From a virus: 64,000 nucleotides of DNA. Both the position numbers and the translations under genes were made by a program. Of this stretch, positions 35,132 through 43,565 are shown piece by piece; the stretch's first letter is position 1; each line of letters begins with the position of its first letter. Where the stretch lies: positions 1 to 64,000 of the IMG/VR virus record IMGVR_UViG_3300035190_000444. One strand, written 5' to 3'. The notes under the pieces are model-generated. The model had not been told where the DNA came from and did no database searches. It worked only from the letters and a program-made list of their open reading frames with translations.

Positions 35132-36100
35132 TTATGCTTGGTAATGTTTAAAATAGTCAATTACGTCACCTTTAGTGTAGTAATCGCGTCCTTGAGCAGC
35201 TGCCCATTTTGCAAATGGAGGGTTATCTTTCCATAATTCATTTTTTGAAATGTTAATGTTAGGTGCTAGTCTGCCGCCGCCTTTTTGACCAATTACAGTG
35301 TTTCGATCTTTATTCTTAGCCCACGGCACAAATGTAAGCATATAAATTTCACCTTGAGTCATTCCTGGTTGTACACCTACTTTCTTATAGTATTTGTAAA
35401 CTAAATCCATTTGTGAAATTGCATCCATTTTTCTAATAGTTGATCTTGGAATACCAACTGTATCATCATGACAGAATTGTATTAATCCAACACACCCGTT
35501 ATCGTTAATTGCAGTTGGCTTTAATCCGGATTCGTGTTGCATAATTTTCATTAAAATATTTGGGTCAACACCTAACTTACTTGCAACTTCGTCTACCTTT
35601 GCTAAAAATTTAGAATCTGTTGCAAGTTTAGATGTTGATTTAACTGGTTTAATTTTTTCAGTGCCATGCTGGTTAGTTACAGGTATGTTACTTACTATGT
35701 TGTTAGCAGGTGGCGTACTGCTAGCCACGTTACTAGCAGGAGCAGCTCCAGCAATTGCTGGAGCAACTGCACCTGCTAATTTATCCGAATCAGATTTTGC
35801 GGATTTCATTGCATTTGCAATATAGTCAGATAACCCAGGAATTGATGGTATTGACATATTTAATGCGCTAATAAAATTAGAATCAGGTTTGCCTGTAACT
35901 GTTAATCCAAAATTTTGTTGTGCAGCTGCAATTGCTTTCATAGTACGTTCGTCGACTATGCTAGTATCATGTACATCATAATTAAGTGCAGCTAATGCTT
36001 TTTGCATTGCAGATACAATCTTGCTCCGATATGGACCAGGCACAGGAATTTCTAATGTTCCAATGTTTTCATTTAATGGTTTAAATTCTAAAAATCTCAT
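35132..36100 (-). CDS. Tagged lytic transglycosylase with peptidoglycan-binding domain
   Basis: 322 aa. The tag MRFLEFKPLNEN has L9-N10-E11. Residues 25-85 form a PG_binding_1 domain (AMQKALAALNYDVHD, DERTMKAIAAAQQNFGLTVTG). An Ala/Pro linker follows to about 150. The transglycosylase domain (about 165-320) has the catalytic Glu in MKIMQHESGL and GLIQFCHD. A head-packaged or tail-released wall hydrolase that opens peptidoglycan during entry fits both tag and domains. Confidence 0.85.
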   Translation of the reverse strand: MRFLEFKPLNENIGTLEIPVPGPYRSKIVSAMQKALAALNYDVHDTSIVDERTMKAIAAAQQNFGLTVTGKPDSNFISALNMSIPSIPGLSDYIANAMKSAKSDSDKLAGAVAPAIAGAAPASNVASSTPPANNIVSNIPVTNQHGTEKIKPVKSTSKLATDSKFLAKVDEVASKLGVDPNILMKIMQHESGLKPTAINDNGCVGLIQFCHDDTVGIPRSTIRKMDAISQMDLVYKYYKKVGVQPGMTQGEIYMLTFVPWAKNKDRNTVIGQKGGGRLAPNINISKNELWKDNPPFAKWAAAQGRDYYTKGDVIDYFKHYQA

Positions 36101-36108
36101 AAGGGTTC

Positions 36109-36441
36109 CTACGAATAGTCAGGTAACGGACCGCCGTATTTAGAACTTTTAACTGTTTTACCATCAAGTTTAACACGTTTTTTACCAATCTTTTGCGATT
36201 TGCCAGTTTTACGAGCCATAAAGCCTTGTGCTTTACAACTTGATTCGTCACTAGCACCTTTTTTCTTATTACTTAGACATAGTTCTTTACTAGCTTTGCC
36301 ACGTTCGTCTAAATGTGTATCAGCAGTTACTTTATATCTAGATTCGGCTGCATGCCCGCGAGCAGGACGATCACTTTTACGCCCTGGACGTTTAGCACTA
36401 GTGCCAATTTTTTCTTCTTTAATAAACTCTTGAGCTCTCAT
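36109..36441 (-). CDS. Small very basic tagged protein
   Basis: 110 aa from ATG 36441 (AGGA 7 nt before). The tag MRAQEFIKEE has I7-K8-E9, close to T4 E-F-I-A-E. The rest is strongly basic (KRPGRKSDRPARGH, KKKGASDESSC, GKSQKIGKKRVKLDGKTVKSS). It is a good candidate for a DNA-associated internal head protein. The 80-aa protein at 45285-45527 has a comparable layout. Confidence 0.65.
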   Translation of the reverse strand: MRAQEFIKEEKIGTSAKRPGRKSDRPARGHAAESRYKVTADTHLDERGKASKELCLSNKKKGASDESSCKAQGFMARKTGKSQKIGKKRVKLDGKTVKSSKYGGPLPDYS

Positions 36442-36452
36442 TTTAATTCCTA

Positions 36453-37262
36453 TCATCTGTTAATGTATTCAAATACATTAAGCCATTGACGTTTTCCAAT
36501 TGTAGCTTTTAACAATGTTAAATTGGCACACGTCTTGTAGCGTACATCATGTCCATTTGATTCTACTACTTTTATTACTGCATTTTCTTGTTCTGCTACA
36601 GCCTCTGCAATGTCTAAATAGCTGTGTGCTAGACCTGCACCTACATTCCAAATGCCTGATCCGTGTACGGTTTTAATAAAGTCAATGTGTAACTTACATA
36701 CATCACCTACCCACACCCAATCACGTTTAACTTGGTCAGCAGTATTCCATACTGTAATTTGGTTTGTCTTACGTGCTTCTTCTTGCCACTTATGTATAAT
36801 GTTAGCTTGATTACCTCGTAAGTGCATGTACTTGCCGTATACATTAAAGTATCTAAACCCTTGTACAAACGACGTATGTGCAGGTTGTCTAAACGCCCAC
36901 CGGTCAAATAAGTATTTGCTTAACGCATACGGTGTTAGTGGTGTACATTCGGCAGTTTCACTAAAATCCTTACCATACCCGTATACAGAACTTGTACTAG
37001 CATATTGTAAGTGTACTTCGTTTAGTTGGCATTCGTTGAATAGCCATTGACTAAATTCATAATTTTGAATCATAAATTTGTCAATGTTTGTTTCGGACTT
37101 GTTAGTTAATGCTCCTAGATGTATCACCCATTGATATTGTTTAATATCAGGTAAATTATCAGGATCATAATCCCATCCTTCTACATGCCATCCTTCGGCC
37201 GATATCCATTCGACCATATTACGACCAATAAATCCATTATGGCCTGTAACTAGAATATTCAT
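36453..37262 (-). CDS. NAD-dependent sugar epimerase, HldD-like
   Basis: 269 aa. Extended short-chain dehydrogenase: Rossmann GHNGFIGRN (7-15), VIHLGALTN, ASTSSVYGYG (Ser/Thr of the triad near 90), YALSK (Tyr112, Lys116), and a C-terminal substrate part with GFRYFNVYGKYMHLRGNQA. The last block resembles ADP-L-glycero-D-manno-heptose 6-epimerase, which is about 40 aa longer. It could alter host LPS sugar. A perfect late box lies 5 nt before the ATG. Confidence 0.82.
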   Translation of the reverse strand: MNILVTGHNGFIGRNMVEWISAEGWHVEGWDYDPDNLPDIKQYQWVIHLGALTNKSETNIDKFMIQNYEFSQWLFNECQLNEVHLQYASTSSVYGYGKDFSETAECTPLTPYALSKYLFDRWAFRQPAHTSFVQGFRYFNVYGKYMHLRGNQANIIHKWQEEARKTNQITVWNTADQVKRDWVWVGDVCKLHIDFIKTVHGSGIWNVGAGLAHSYLDIAEAVAEQENAVIKVVESNGHDVRYKTCANLTLLKATIGKRQWLNVFEYINR

Positions 37263-37267
37263 AGTAG

Positions 37268-37275
37268 TATTTATA
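37268..37275 (-). promoter_or_regulatory. Perfect late promoter box TATAAATA 5 nt from an ATG
   Basis: Minus-strand TATAAATA; with T4 geometry the +1 would be the A of the epimerase ATG at 37262, giving a leaderless late transcript. Confidence 0.55.
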
Positions 37276-37474
37276 AGTCGTCTTCGTGAATGATTAAAGA
37301 ATATTGTACACTTGGCAGTGGGTACAATATATATTCTTCAGCTTCTTCTCTAACATCAAACGACTCAAGTTCGCAACGGTCGGTAGTACATTTAAACACG
37401 TGATATATTCCATTATCGTCTAAATTAACTGATACTGAATGAGTACTAAATTGAATTGTGCATATACTAGACAT
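37271..37474 (-). CDS. Hypothetical protein
   Basis: 67 aa, not recognised. Two or three beta strands (ICTIQFSTHSVSVNLDDNGIYHVF) and an acidic C-terminus. Shine-Dalgarno AAGGAGCAGG precedes the ATG. The stop codon overlaps the late box of the epimerase gene. Confidence 0.5.
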   Translation of the reverse strand: MSSICTIQFSTHSVSVNLDDNGIYHVFKCTTDRCELESFDVREEAEEYILYPLPSVQYSLIIHEDDL

Positions 37475-37511
37475 AGACCTGCTCCTTTATTATAATATTT
37501 ATGTGTTACAT

Positions 37512-38006
37512 CTAAGACTTCGGTAACAAAATTGCTTCAAGCCATGCCTTACAATCGGTCCAGTTTTTATATTGATAGCCAACACCCCCAGCTTCATTCC
37601 ACTCAGTAATGTTGCTTAATCGATCGTCAATAAGGATATCTCCAAACTTGCAACGTTTAACTTTTTCATGACTACGCGGTCCGATAAACACTGGAATACC
37701 TGGAAAATACTTCTGACACCATTCAACCTTATCCATGATTGCATACGGGATATCATTATTTCTAGGAATCGCTGTTAGAAAAAACAGTCCAACGTTATGT
37801 TCATGACAATACACTCTTAGCCAATTAATAAGTGAGTAGCCACCCTCTCTTACTTGTAGATCACGATATAATCTTTCACAACTTGCTAATCGCTCCCATT
37901 CTTCAGGTGGAAGTCGTTCTCTATTATCTAGATTTCTTTGAAAGAATTCTTCAGCAAACCCTTTAAAATCTGCTACTACCTCATCCATATCTACGTATAT
38001 ATTCAT
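37512..38006 (-). CDS. HAD-family 5'-nucleotidase (5'(3')-deoxyribonucleotidase-like)
   Basis: 164 aa. HAD motif I is VDMDEVVADF with the nucleophile Asp6 and Asp8; motif II FFLTAIPRN; motif III Lys around EKVKRCKFGDILIDDR, which also holds the motif IV acidic pair. This fits the NT5C subgroup that dephosphorylates pyrimidine (deoxy)nucleotides. With RNR it may tune the dNTP pool. Overlaps upstream membrane-protein gene by 4 nt. Confidence 0.82.
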   Translation of the reverse strand: MNIYVDMDEVVADFKGFAEEFFQRNLDNRERLPPEEWERLASCERLYRDLQVREGGYSLINWLRVYCHEHNVGLFFLTAIPRNNDIPYAIMDKVEWCQKYFPGIPVFIGPRSHEKVKRCKFGDILIDDRLSNITEWNEAGGVGYQYKNWTDCKAWLEAILLPKS

Positions 38007-38350
38007 GATGCCTCTACTTGTTGTACGATTACTTCTTTACTCGGGAATCGAGCTTCAACCGCAGCAACTGCTTCGTCTAAACTTTTACCTTGTCCTGCAA
38101 AGATATTAGTTGATACATCATACAAATACCAATGTGTGTTAACTTTTTCAAAAGAAACTACAATTGTATCTTTGCCATCAATGTCTTCGTCGTCATTATC
38201 AAGATCATCTTGATATGATGCATGGAATTGTCGAATACCATCAATTAATGCGTCCGGAGCATGTCGCATTGCACTTCTATACATCGTAATGTTTAACCAT
38301 AAACCTGATAATACACCAACTACAAAAGTTCCAATAATAATACCAATCAT
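38003..38350 (-). CDS. Single-span membrane protein, acidic domain
   Basis: 115 aa. N-terminal span (IIIGTFVVGVLSGLWLNITMY), then an acidic loop (DDLDNDDEDIDGKD) and a small alpha/beta part (VSFEKVNTHWYLYDV, SLDEAVAAVEARFP). Conserved-looking but function unknown. Confidence 0.55.
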   Translation of the reverse strand: MIGIIIGTFVVGVLSGLWLNITMYRSAMRHAPDALIDGIRQFHASYQDDLDNDDEDIDGKDTIVVSFEKVNTHWYLYDVSTNIFAGQGKSLDEAVAAVEARFPSKEVIVQQVEAS

Positions 38351-38362
38351 ACATTTCTCCTA

Positions 38363-38713
38363 TTAAATTAGAATTGATTCATCTATATAGATGAACATGT
38401 TTGCATACGACTTACTTTCTGATAGTTTAACTATGCAGTAATGTCCGTCTTTTATTAATTGTTCTTCAATATACAGTAGAGTTTCTTGAAAGTCGCTTAT
38501 TTTATCATGACCAATAAGTGCAACTGATGCAGGTTGTGTTGCTGAAGGTTGACTTGTTACACCAATAGGTGTTACTAGTAAAATACAATGTTCATTGTGT
38601 TTACGTCGTTCAATTACTGCCTCTAGTACTTTATTTAATAATCGCTCTCTTGGCGATATAATTAACTTAGGCTTTTGAAAAAATCGTGTTATGTTCTTTA
38701 TTAATCCTGTCAT
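38363..38713 (-). CDS. Hypothetical protein
   Basis: 116 aa from ATG 38713, which has AAAGGAG 6 nt before it (an ATG at 38740 lacks one). A basic helical N-terminus and a C-terminal alpha/beta part (HCILLVTPIGV, YCIVKLSESKSYANMFIYID). Not recognised. Confidence 0.5.
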   Translation of the reverse strand: MTGLIKNITRFFQKPKLIISPRERLLNKVLEAVIERRKHNEHCILLVTPIGVTSQPSATQPASVALIGHDKISDFQETLLYIEEQLIKDGHYCIVKLSESKSYANMFIYIDESILI

Positions 38714-38714
38714 A

Positions 38715-39071
38715 TTACTCCTTTGGTAGTGTGTCAACATGTTTTATATAATCAAACAAACCACGTTTGTATTTAGGATACCATAATAATGCTTGTGGTC
38801 CACAGAACGACCTATCAAGACGAGCAACCGTGCATGCTCCTAACTTTTCTGGAGTAGTGTTACCTAATACCGGATCATACTTTGCTGGTGTGATATATTT
38901 TGTACAATTATATCCATATTGGTTTCTAATTAGTTTTGAAAACCAACTAGCATGTGAATGAATACAATCTTTACACTTTAGTTCTGACTGTTCCATATAT
39001 TCTCCTAATAGTTGGAAACATGGTGAAAATTGTAACATTACGTCATTAATAATGTTATTAGTTGTTTGCAT
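38715..39071 (-). CDS. Cys-containing small protein, two possible starts
   Basis: 118 aa from ATG 39071 (AGGAGTTAT before it). A second in-frame ATG at 38996 also has a Shine-Dalgarno (AGGAGAATAT) and begins MEQSELKCKDCIHSH, right at a Cys-rich part (C-x-x-C, later C in NCTKY, ACTVAR, FCGP) that may bind metal. Either or both may be used. Preceded by a sigma70-type promoter. Not recognised. Confidence 0.5.
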   Translation of the reverse strand: MQTTNNIINDVMLQFSPCFQLLGEYMEQSELKCKDCIHSHASWFSKLIRNQYGYNCTKYITPAKYDPVLGNTTPEKLGACTVARLDRSFCGPQALLWYPKYKRGLFDYIKHVDTLPKE

Positions 39072-39101
39072 ATAACTCCTATATACATAAGTTATGTGTA
39101 T

Positions 39102-39129
39102 ATTATACACGTATTTAAATAAAAGTCAA
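39102..39129 (-). promoter_or_regulatory. Leftward sigma70-type promoter (TTGACT-16-TATAAT)
   Basis: Minus strand TTGACT (39129-39124), 16 nt, TATAAT (39107-39102); drives the leftward small-gene cluster from 39071. Confidence 0.65.
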
Positions 39130-39143
39130 AGACAATTTCATCA

Positions 39144-39151
39144 TATAAATA
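39144..39151 (+). promoter_or_regulatory. Perfect late promoter box TATAAATA
   Basis: TATAAATA 28 nt before the ATG of the amidoligase-like gene, placing it in the late class. Confidence 0.65.
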
Positions 39152-39179
39152 CACTATTATATAAACTAAAGGAATTGTT

Positions 39180-40706
39180 ATGCGTTATACAGAATTCAAA
39201 CCGTTACTCAATGAAGTAAACATGAGTCCGGGTTCTCTACAAAATTGGTTACAAGGTCCTGCATCTGCAGGTATGACTATGGGATTTGAAGCAGAAATGT
39301 GCGTACCATGTCAAAATATGCCGCCAATGGTAGATGACATTGAAAGCATTATTGAATTCTTTGGTAACGGTGATCCTAAGTTAGAAATTAAAATAGGTAA
39401 AGCATTAGCATCTGCATATAAGCATTGGGTTACTGCAAAATATAACAAATACCTTAAGGATAACCCCGACTTTAAATACGATGTAGAAGAACGTGTATTT
39501 AAAGAACTATCTAAAGAATACGGTGAAGACGAAGCATATCAAATGATTGATTATGCAACTGATGAATACACCGCAGAATACGAAAGAGTAATTGCCGAAC
39601 ATAAAAAATATTTCTTTAAAATGAAAATTCATTCAACATCATATTGGTTATCATCATTAGATGTTAATAATATGTTAGATATTGCAGGATTAGACATAGG
39701 CGGTAAACAAGAGCTTGAATTACCTCCTGAATATAATCCGTTGACAAATTTGCTTGATGGGTTTAAGAAAGCAGTTAAAACAGATGTTGTTCAAAGTAAT
39801 TTAATTTATCACGGAGTTGAACGGTCTGCAGCTAGTTATGAAAATTGGATTATTGAACCAGATGTTACTATACAACCAGCTAAAGGGCAAGCAGCAGTTG
39901 GATTAGAATTTATTAGTCCTGCTAAACCAATTGCTGAAACATTAGCTAACTTAGAAAATACAGTTGCATGGGCTAATGCATATGGATGCACCACAAATGA
40001 ATCCACTGGATTGCATGTAAATGTTTCTATTCCAGACTTTGATCGGTCTAAACTTGACTATATTAAATTAGCGTTGTTCTTAGGTGATGAGTATATTTTA
40101 AGTCAATTTAATCGTTTATATAACTCGCAATGTGATAGTGTGTTACGATCATTAAGAAACGATCCAGAGCGATTTGATGTTTCTGATGAAAATGGATCTA
40201 TGTTGTTAAATCAAATGCGTCAGAACATGACTACACGAGTAAGCCAGTTCTTTCATAATAGTATTACCGATAAGTATGTGTCAATCAATGCTAAGGAAAA
40301 TTGGGTAGAGTTTCGTGGACCAGGTGGTAATTATTTAAAACACGATATTAGATCGTTAATCAGTGTTGCAATACGTACTGCAATGGCATTACAAATTGCA
40401 TGTAATGAACAGTTATATAGAAAAGAATACCTTAGAAAACTATACACATTAGTTAATCCAGAGTTAGGAACAAGTGCAGTTGAACTGTTTGCAAAATCAG
40501 CAGCTAATGAGTTAAACAAATCAGAATTAAAATCATTATTGAAAGATTTGAAAAAGGTAAAAGAAATAGAAAAACAATATGTAGCGCCTACTGTAGATCC
40601 TGCAAAACCTATTTCTAAAAAGCCATTACCTGTATATAACAAACCAGCTGTGCAACAACCAATTGAACCGCAAGTAGTTACTCCAGAAGATATAACGGAA
40701 TACTAA
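39180..40706 (+). CDS. Tagged amidoligase-like enzyme
   Basis: 508 aa. The tag MRYTEFKPLLNEV has L10-N11-E12. The middle fits the putative amidoligase (COOH-NH2 ligase, glutamine-synthetase fold) pattern: T-M-G-F-E-A-E-M early, W-I-I-E-P-D-V-T-I, VGLEFISPAKP, a helix with L-x-N-T-V-A-W-A, and ESTGLHVNVSIP carrying the His. Such enzymes join amines to carboxylates, for example on peptides or glycans. The C-terminus is a Pro/Val-rich tail. Late promoter and AAAGGAA Shine-Dalgarno. Substrate unknown. Confidence 0.72.
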   Translation: MRYTEFKPLLNEVNMSPGSLQNWLQGPASAGMTMGFEAEMCVPCQNMPPMVDDIESIIEFFGNGDPKLEIKIGKALASAYKHWVTAKYNKYLKDNPDFKYDVEERVFKELSKEYGEDEAYQMIDYATDEYTAEYERVIAEHKKYFFKMKIHSTSYWLSSLDVNNMLDIAGLDIGGKQELELPPEYNPLTNLLDGFKKAVKTDVVQSNLIYHGVERSAASYENWIIEPDVTIQPAKGQAAVGLEFISPAKPIAETLANLENTVAWANAYGCTTNESTGLHVNVSIPDFDRSKLDYIKLALFLGDEYILSQFNRLYNSQCDSVLRSLRNDPERFDVSDENGSMLLNQMRQNMTTRVSQFFHNSITDKYVSINAKENWVEFRGPGGNYLKHDIRSLISVAIRTAMALQIACNEQLYRKEYLRKLYTLVNPELGTSAVELFAKSAANELNKSELKSLLKDLKKVKEIEKQYVAPTVDPAKPISKKPLPVYNKPAVQQPIEPQVVTPEDITEY

Positions 40707-42022
40707 TGTTATTAAGGGAATTATTTTTAGTTGACGGCTATAAAGAAGCTCAAGCAGAGTTTTCAAAGTTAGGAAGACCGGAAAGTGTAAAAGATATGAT
40801 TAGCAAGTTTAGACAGCTTGTTGATCGCAATCAAGTACAAGGTGAACAACGTAATATTGATGCATGGCGTAAAAAAGGCTGGTTTGAATTTCAAAGATTT
40901 GTATTTGATAAATCACAAGAACAAAGTAAAACACAGAAAAAGAAATTAGTAAAAAAAGAACAAGATTCAGTAACTGTGTATGATCATAATAACATTACTG
41001 GAGTTATGCCATTAAACAAAAATGCTAGCGTTAACATTGGTAGACATAGTGATTGGTGTACTACTAAAGCAGAACAGCAGCATTGGGAAGAATACACCGG
41101 AAAAGGTGTAGTTCTAATTTATTGTTTCCTTAATTATCGAGGCGACGGTGACGGTGATGACAGGTGGGCAATTGCATTTTACAGAAATCAACCAAATAGT
41201 TTTGAATTGTTTACTGGCGCTGATGATAAAATGTCCAACGAGCAGTTTTTAGAAGAAACTGGAGTAGCAGCAACTGATATCATTCGTGCTGCGCTTGCTA
41301 ATCCTAATATTGATAATGTTGAATCAGAACCGCCTAAAGAACAAAAACCAACAACATATCTTGATACAATTGCTGATATGTTGACAATTAATCAACATAA
41401 CTATCGTGGTAAACGTAATCCAGAAATTGAATATGCGTTGCTTAATTTCTTTGATAGAAATCATAATGCATATTCTATAAATGATGAATATTCAGGAAGA
41501 AGTTTTAAGAGATTACTTAGAACGTATACTGCAGATATTAAACCAGCAGATATGAAAGAGATGGATATTCTATTTCAAACAGATTACTTGCAAGTGCATC
41601 CTGATTTTATAAAGCATATTAGTAATCCAACAGATCAACAGATCAAGGCTGCAGTTAGAGGTAACCCAAGACTTATTAAAAAAATACCAAATCCATCGAG
41701 AGAGCAAATTGAAATGGCAATATGGACATATCCTAAAATATTTTATGATATTAGTGAAAATCCTATTGCACAAGATGTTTATGCTGATATGGTAATATCA
41801 TCAAAAAATGGAGTACAAACTTTATTTAACGCATTAAATCCCCAAACACTTGATCCAAGTGTTGAGATGAAACTTGCAAAAGCATTCCCGTATAACATGC
41901 ATATGCTAGGGTACCTTAGACCAGAAACAATTGAATATATAAAAGCAACTAATCCTAGAGATTTACAATTTGTTAAAGGTCAAAACATAAATGGTGTCTT
42001 GCAACCATTTACCCAAACTTAA
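40706..42022 (+). CDS. Tagged large protein with D-W-C-T-T motif
   Basis: 438 aa, not recognised. MLLRELFLVDGY keeps E5-L6. Residues 95-165 contain NIGRHSDWCTTKAEQ, then GVVLIYCFLNY and RWAIAFYRNQ, an arrangement seen in uncharacterised phage proteins. The C-terminal third has helical repeats (HPDFIKHISNPTDQQIKAAVRGNPRLIKKI in part: ISNPTDQQIKAAV, IPNPSREQIEMAI). It overlaps the amidoligase-like gene by 1 nt and shares its late promoter, so both are probably co-packaged. Confidence 0.6.
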   Translation: MLLRELFLVDGYKEAQAEFSKLGRPESVKDMISKFRQLVDRNQVQGEQRNIDAWRKKGWFEFQRFVFDKSQEQSKTQKKKLVKKEQDSVTVYDHNNITGVMPLNKNASVNIGRHSDWCTTKAEQQHWEEYTGKGVVLIYCFLNYRGDGDGDDRWAIAFYRNQPNSFELFTGADDKMSNEQFLEETGVAATDIIRAALANPNIDNVESEPPKEQKPTTYLDTIADMLTINQHNYRGKRNPEIEYALLNFFDRNHNAYSINDEYSGRSFKRLLRTYTADIKPADMKEMDILFQTDYLQVHPDFIKHISNPTDQQIKAAVRGNPRLIKKIPNPSREQIEMAIWTYPKIFYDISENPIAQDVYADMVISSKNGVQTLFNALNPQTLDPSVEMKLAKAFPYNMHMLGYLRPETIEYIKATNPRDLQFVKGQNINGVLQPFTQT

Positions 42023-42233
42023 GAATTACATACGTAGTCCACTTCCCTTCTTTAAATGAAAATCTAATATGATCGTATTGCGGAGTATTAAAGTCATCGT
42101 ACTCCGCAACTGCTACATATTTAAAATCAAAGTCTTCCCCACTCTGTAACCCCTTTGAACGTAAGTCACGTATAACTTCTAAAGTTTCAGTTAATGGAAT
42201 TACTATGTTAGCAACGTGTTCAAACCGGCTCAT
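42009..42233 (-). CDS. Hypothetical protein
   Basis: 74 aa, not recognised. Possible ferredoxin-like alpha/beta order (VANIVIPLTETLEVIRDLRS, KYVAVAEYDD, HIRFSFKEGKWTTYVIL). Overlaps the thioesterase gene by 14 nt and meets the 438-aa gene tail-to-tail. Confidence 0.5.
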   Translation of the reverse strand: MSRFEHVANIVIPLTETLEVIRDLRSKGLQSGEDFDFKYVAVAEYDDFNTPQYDHIRFSFKEGKWTTYVILKFG

Positions 42234-42579
42234 TTAACTCACGTTTGTTACCATTTTTATCAATACTTACAAATGTAATATTAGTGCTAAATGCATGCTC
42301 ACGTGGGTTTGATCTATCATCGCAGTATACATCAATTTTAAATGTAACCGATGATTTACCTTTACGTGTAAGTACCGCATCAAACTCTAAGATGGATCCG
42401 GCAGGTACACGTTTAGTAAATGATACACTGTCTAATCCTCGGGTAACAAACTCATATCCCGGAAACTCGTAGTTTGCAGATACATAGCCAACTGAGTCAA
42501 TCCAATGGAGCATTTGCCCCCCGAATAAAAATCCGTAATGATTAAGATGACTGGTTAAAACTAATTTGTGGTGTTTCAT
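42220..42579 (-). CDS. Acyl-CoA thioesterase, hotdog fold (YciA-like)
   Basis: 119 aa. Hotdog features are LNHYGFLFGGQMLHWIDSVGYVSA (catalytic helix region) and the sheet with SFTKRVPAGSILEFDAVL and SSVTFKIDVYCDD; the end is FVSIDKNGNKREL. It hydrolyses acyl-CoA and would change CoA or fatty-acid pools; substrate range unknown. Short by a few residues but complete. A rare cargo gene in myoviruses. Confidence 0.85.
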   Translation of the reverse strand: MKHHKLVLTSHLNHYGFLFGGQMLHWIDSVGYVSANYEFPGYEFVTRGLDSVSFTKRVPAGSILEFDAVLTRKGKSSVTFKIDVYCDDRSNPREHAFSTNITFVSIDKNGNKRELNEPV

Positions 42580-42586
42580 AAATTCC

Positions 42587-42594
42587 TATAAATA
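42587..42594 (+). promoter_or_regulatory. Perfect late promoter box TATAAATA
   Basis: TATAAATA 18 nt before the ATG of the kinase-like gene. Confidence 0.6.
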
Positions 42595-42612
42595 TATTAA
42601 ATTGGGCACAAC

Positions 42613-43329
42613 ATGAAAATTAAAGAATTATTAAGTGAAATAAAATTTAAACCACGTATATCAAATAAATCTACTAGTGGTGTAATACAGTCACCTAAGT
42701 TGCAATTTATTGCAGCTGGATGTCAAGCAATCGCATACTATCATAAAACACATCCTAATACAGTAGTTAAAGTAGCTGCAGTATCGGGAGAGGATGATCC
42801 AATATGGCAGTTCTTACGGGTATGTATTAATCATCCTAACAACCCATATTTCCCAAAAGTATTTAATCATAAAGTGTTTAACTTAAAAAATATAACACCT
42901 GAAGAAGAAGATTATTTAGAAACACACCCTGAATTTGAATATCTTCCAATACACGATAATAGAAAATTGCAAATCTTAATAGTAACCGAGCGACTACAAG
43001 AAACTGACGCTGATCAGTTTGAAGCAGTGTTAAAACAGCTTGGATTACTCGAGTATATTACACGTTACCAATCAGGACTAAAACCTATCGCAAGACACCC
43101 TATTACAACAGAATTTGCATGGGCGCACATGATGGATACTCCAAAGTTCCGTCGTGATATACGAAACCTTGCGACTGATAAACATTTTAAAGATGCGATG
43201 AGATTGCTTGAACCATTGTTTGCGCATGCAGGGTTTTATGCAGATGTCCATCTTGCTAACATGATGTCACGCCCTAATGGACATCTAGTGTTTAATGATC
43301 CGTTAGCAATTGCGTTATCAGTGGACTAA
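42613..43329 (+). CDS. Tagged protein-kinase-like protein
   Basis: 238 aa. The tag MKIKELLSEI has L7-S8-E9. The rest looks like a compact kinase fold: a Gly/Ala loop (FIAAGCQAIAYY), a Lys strand (TVVKVAAVS), a hinge-like LQILIVTERLQE, and a catalytic-loop-like GFYADVHLANMMSRPNGHLVFNDPLA, where D-x-H-x-x-N and N-D-P stand for HRD-N and DFG. Whether it phosphorylates proteins is unknown. Late expression plus tag suggest it enters the host in the virion. Confidence 0.62.
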   Translation: MKIKELLSEIKFKPRISNKSTSGVIQSPKLQFIAAGCQAIAYYHKTHPNTVVKVAAVSGEDDPIWQFLRVCINHPNNPYFPKVFNHKVFNLKNITPEEEDYLETHPEFEYLPIHDNRKLQILIVTERLQETDADQFEAVLKQLGLLEYITRYQSGLKPIARHPITTEFAWAHMMDTPKFRRDIRNLATDKHFKDAMRLLEPLFAHAGFYADVHLANMMSRPNGHLVFNDPLAIALSVD

Positions 43330-43557
43330 GTAAGTTGATCCATCTTCAGTTTGTTTTGGTAAACTATCACACCAACGTAAAATAAACCAGTTACGTTTCT
43401 TTTCGCTTTTAAAGCTCCAAAGAGTATCTGTCATCTTAGTTCCGCAATTGTTTTCTTTACACCAGTCTTCCATTTCTTTAATTAGTTCTTTACTAAGTTG
43501 TCCTCTTTCAAATGTAAGGCCAGGTAATTTGAACATTCCGACTAAACAATTTTTCAT
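43318..43557 (-). CDS. Hypothetical protein
   Basis: 79 aa, not recognised. Two parts: a helix (SKELIKEMEDWCKENNCGTKM) and a Trp-rich beta part (TLWSFKSEKKRNWFILRWCD). Shine-Dalgarno TAGGAGATAT before the ATG. Overlaps the kinase-like gene tail-to-tail by 12 nt. Confidence 0.5.
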   Translation of the reverse strand: MKNCLVGMFKLPGLTFERGQLSKELIKEMEDWCKENNCGTKMTDTLWSFKSEKKRNWFILRWCDSLPKQTEDGSTYLVH

Positions 43558-43565
43558 TATATCTC

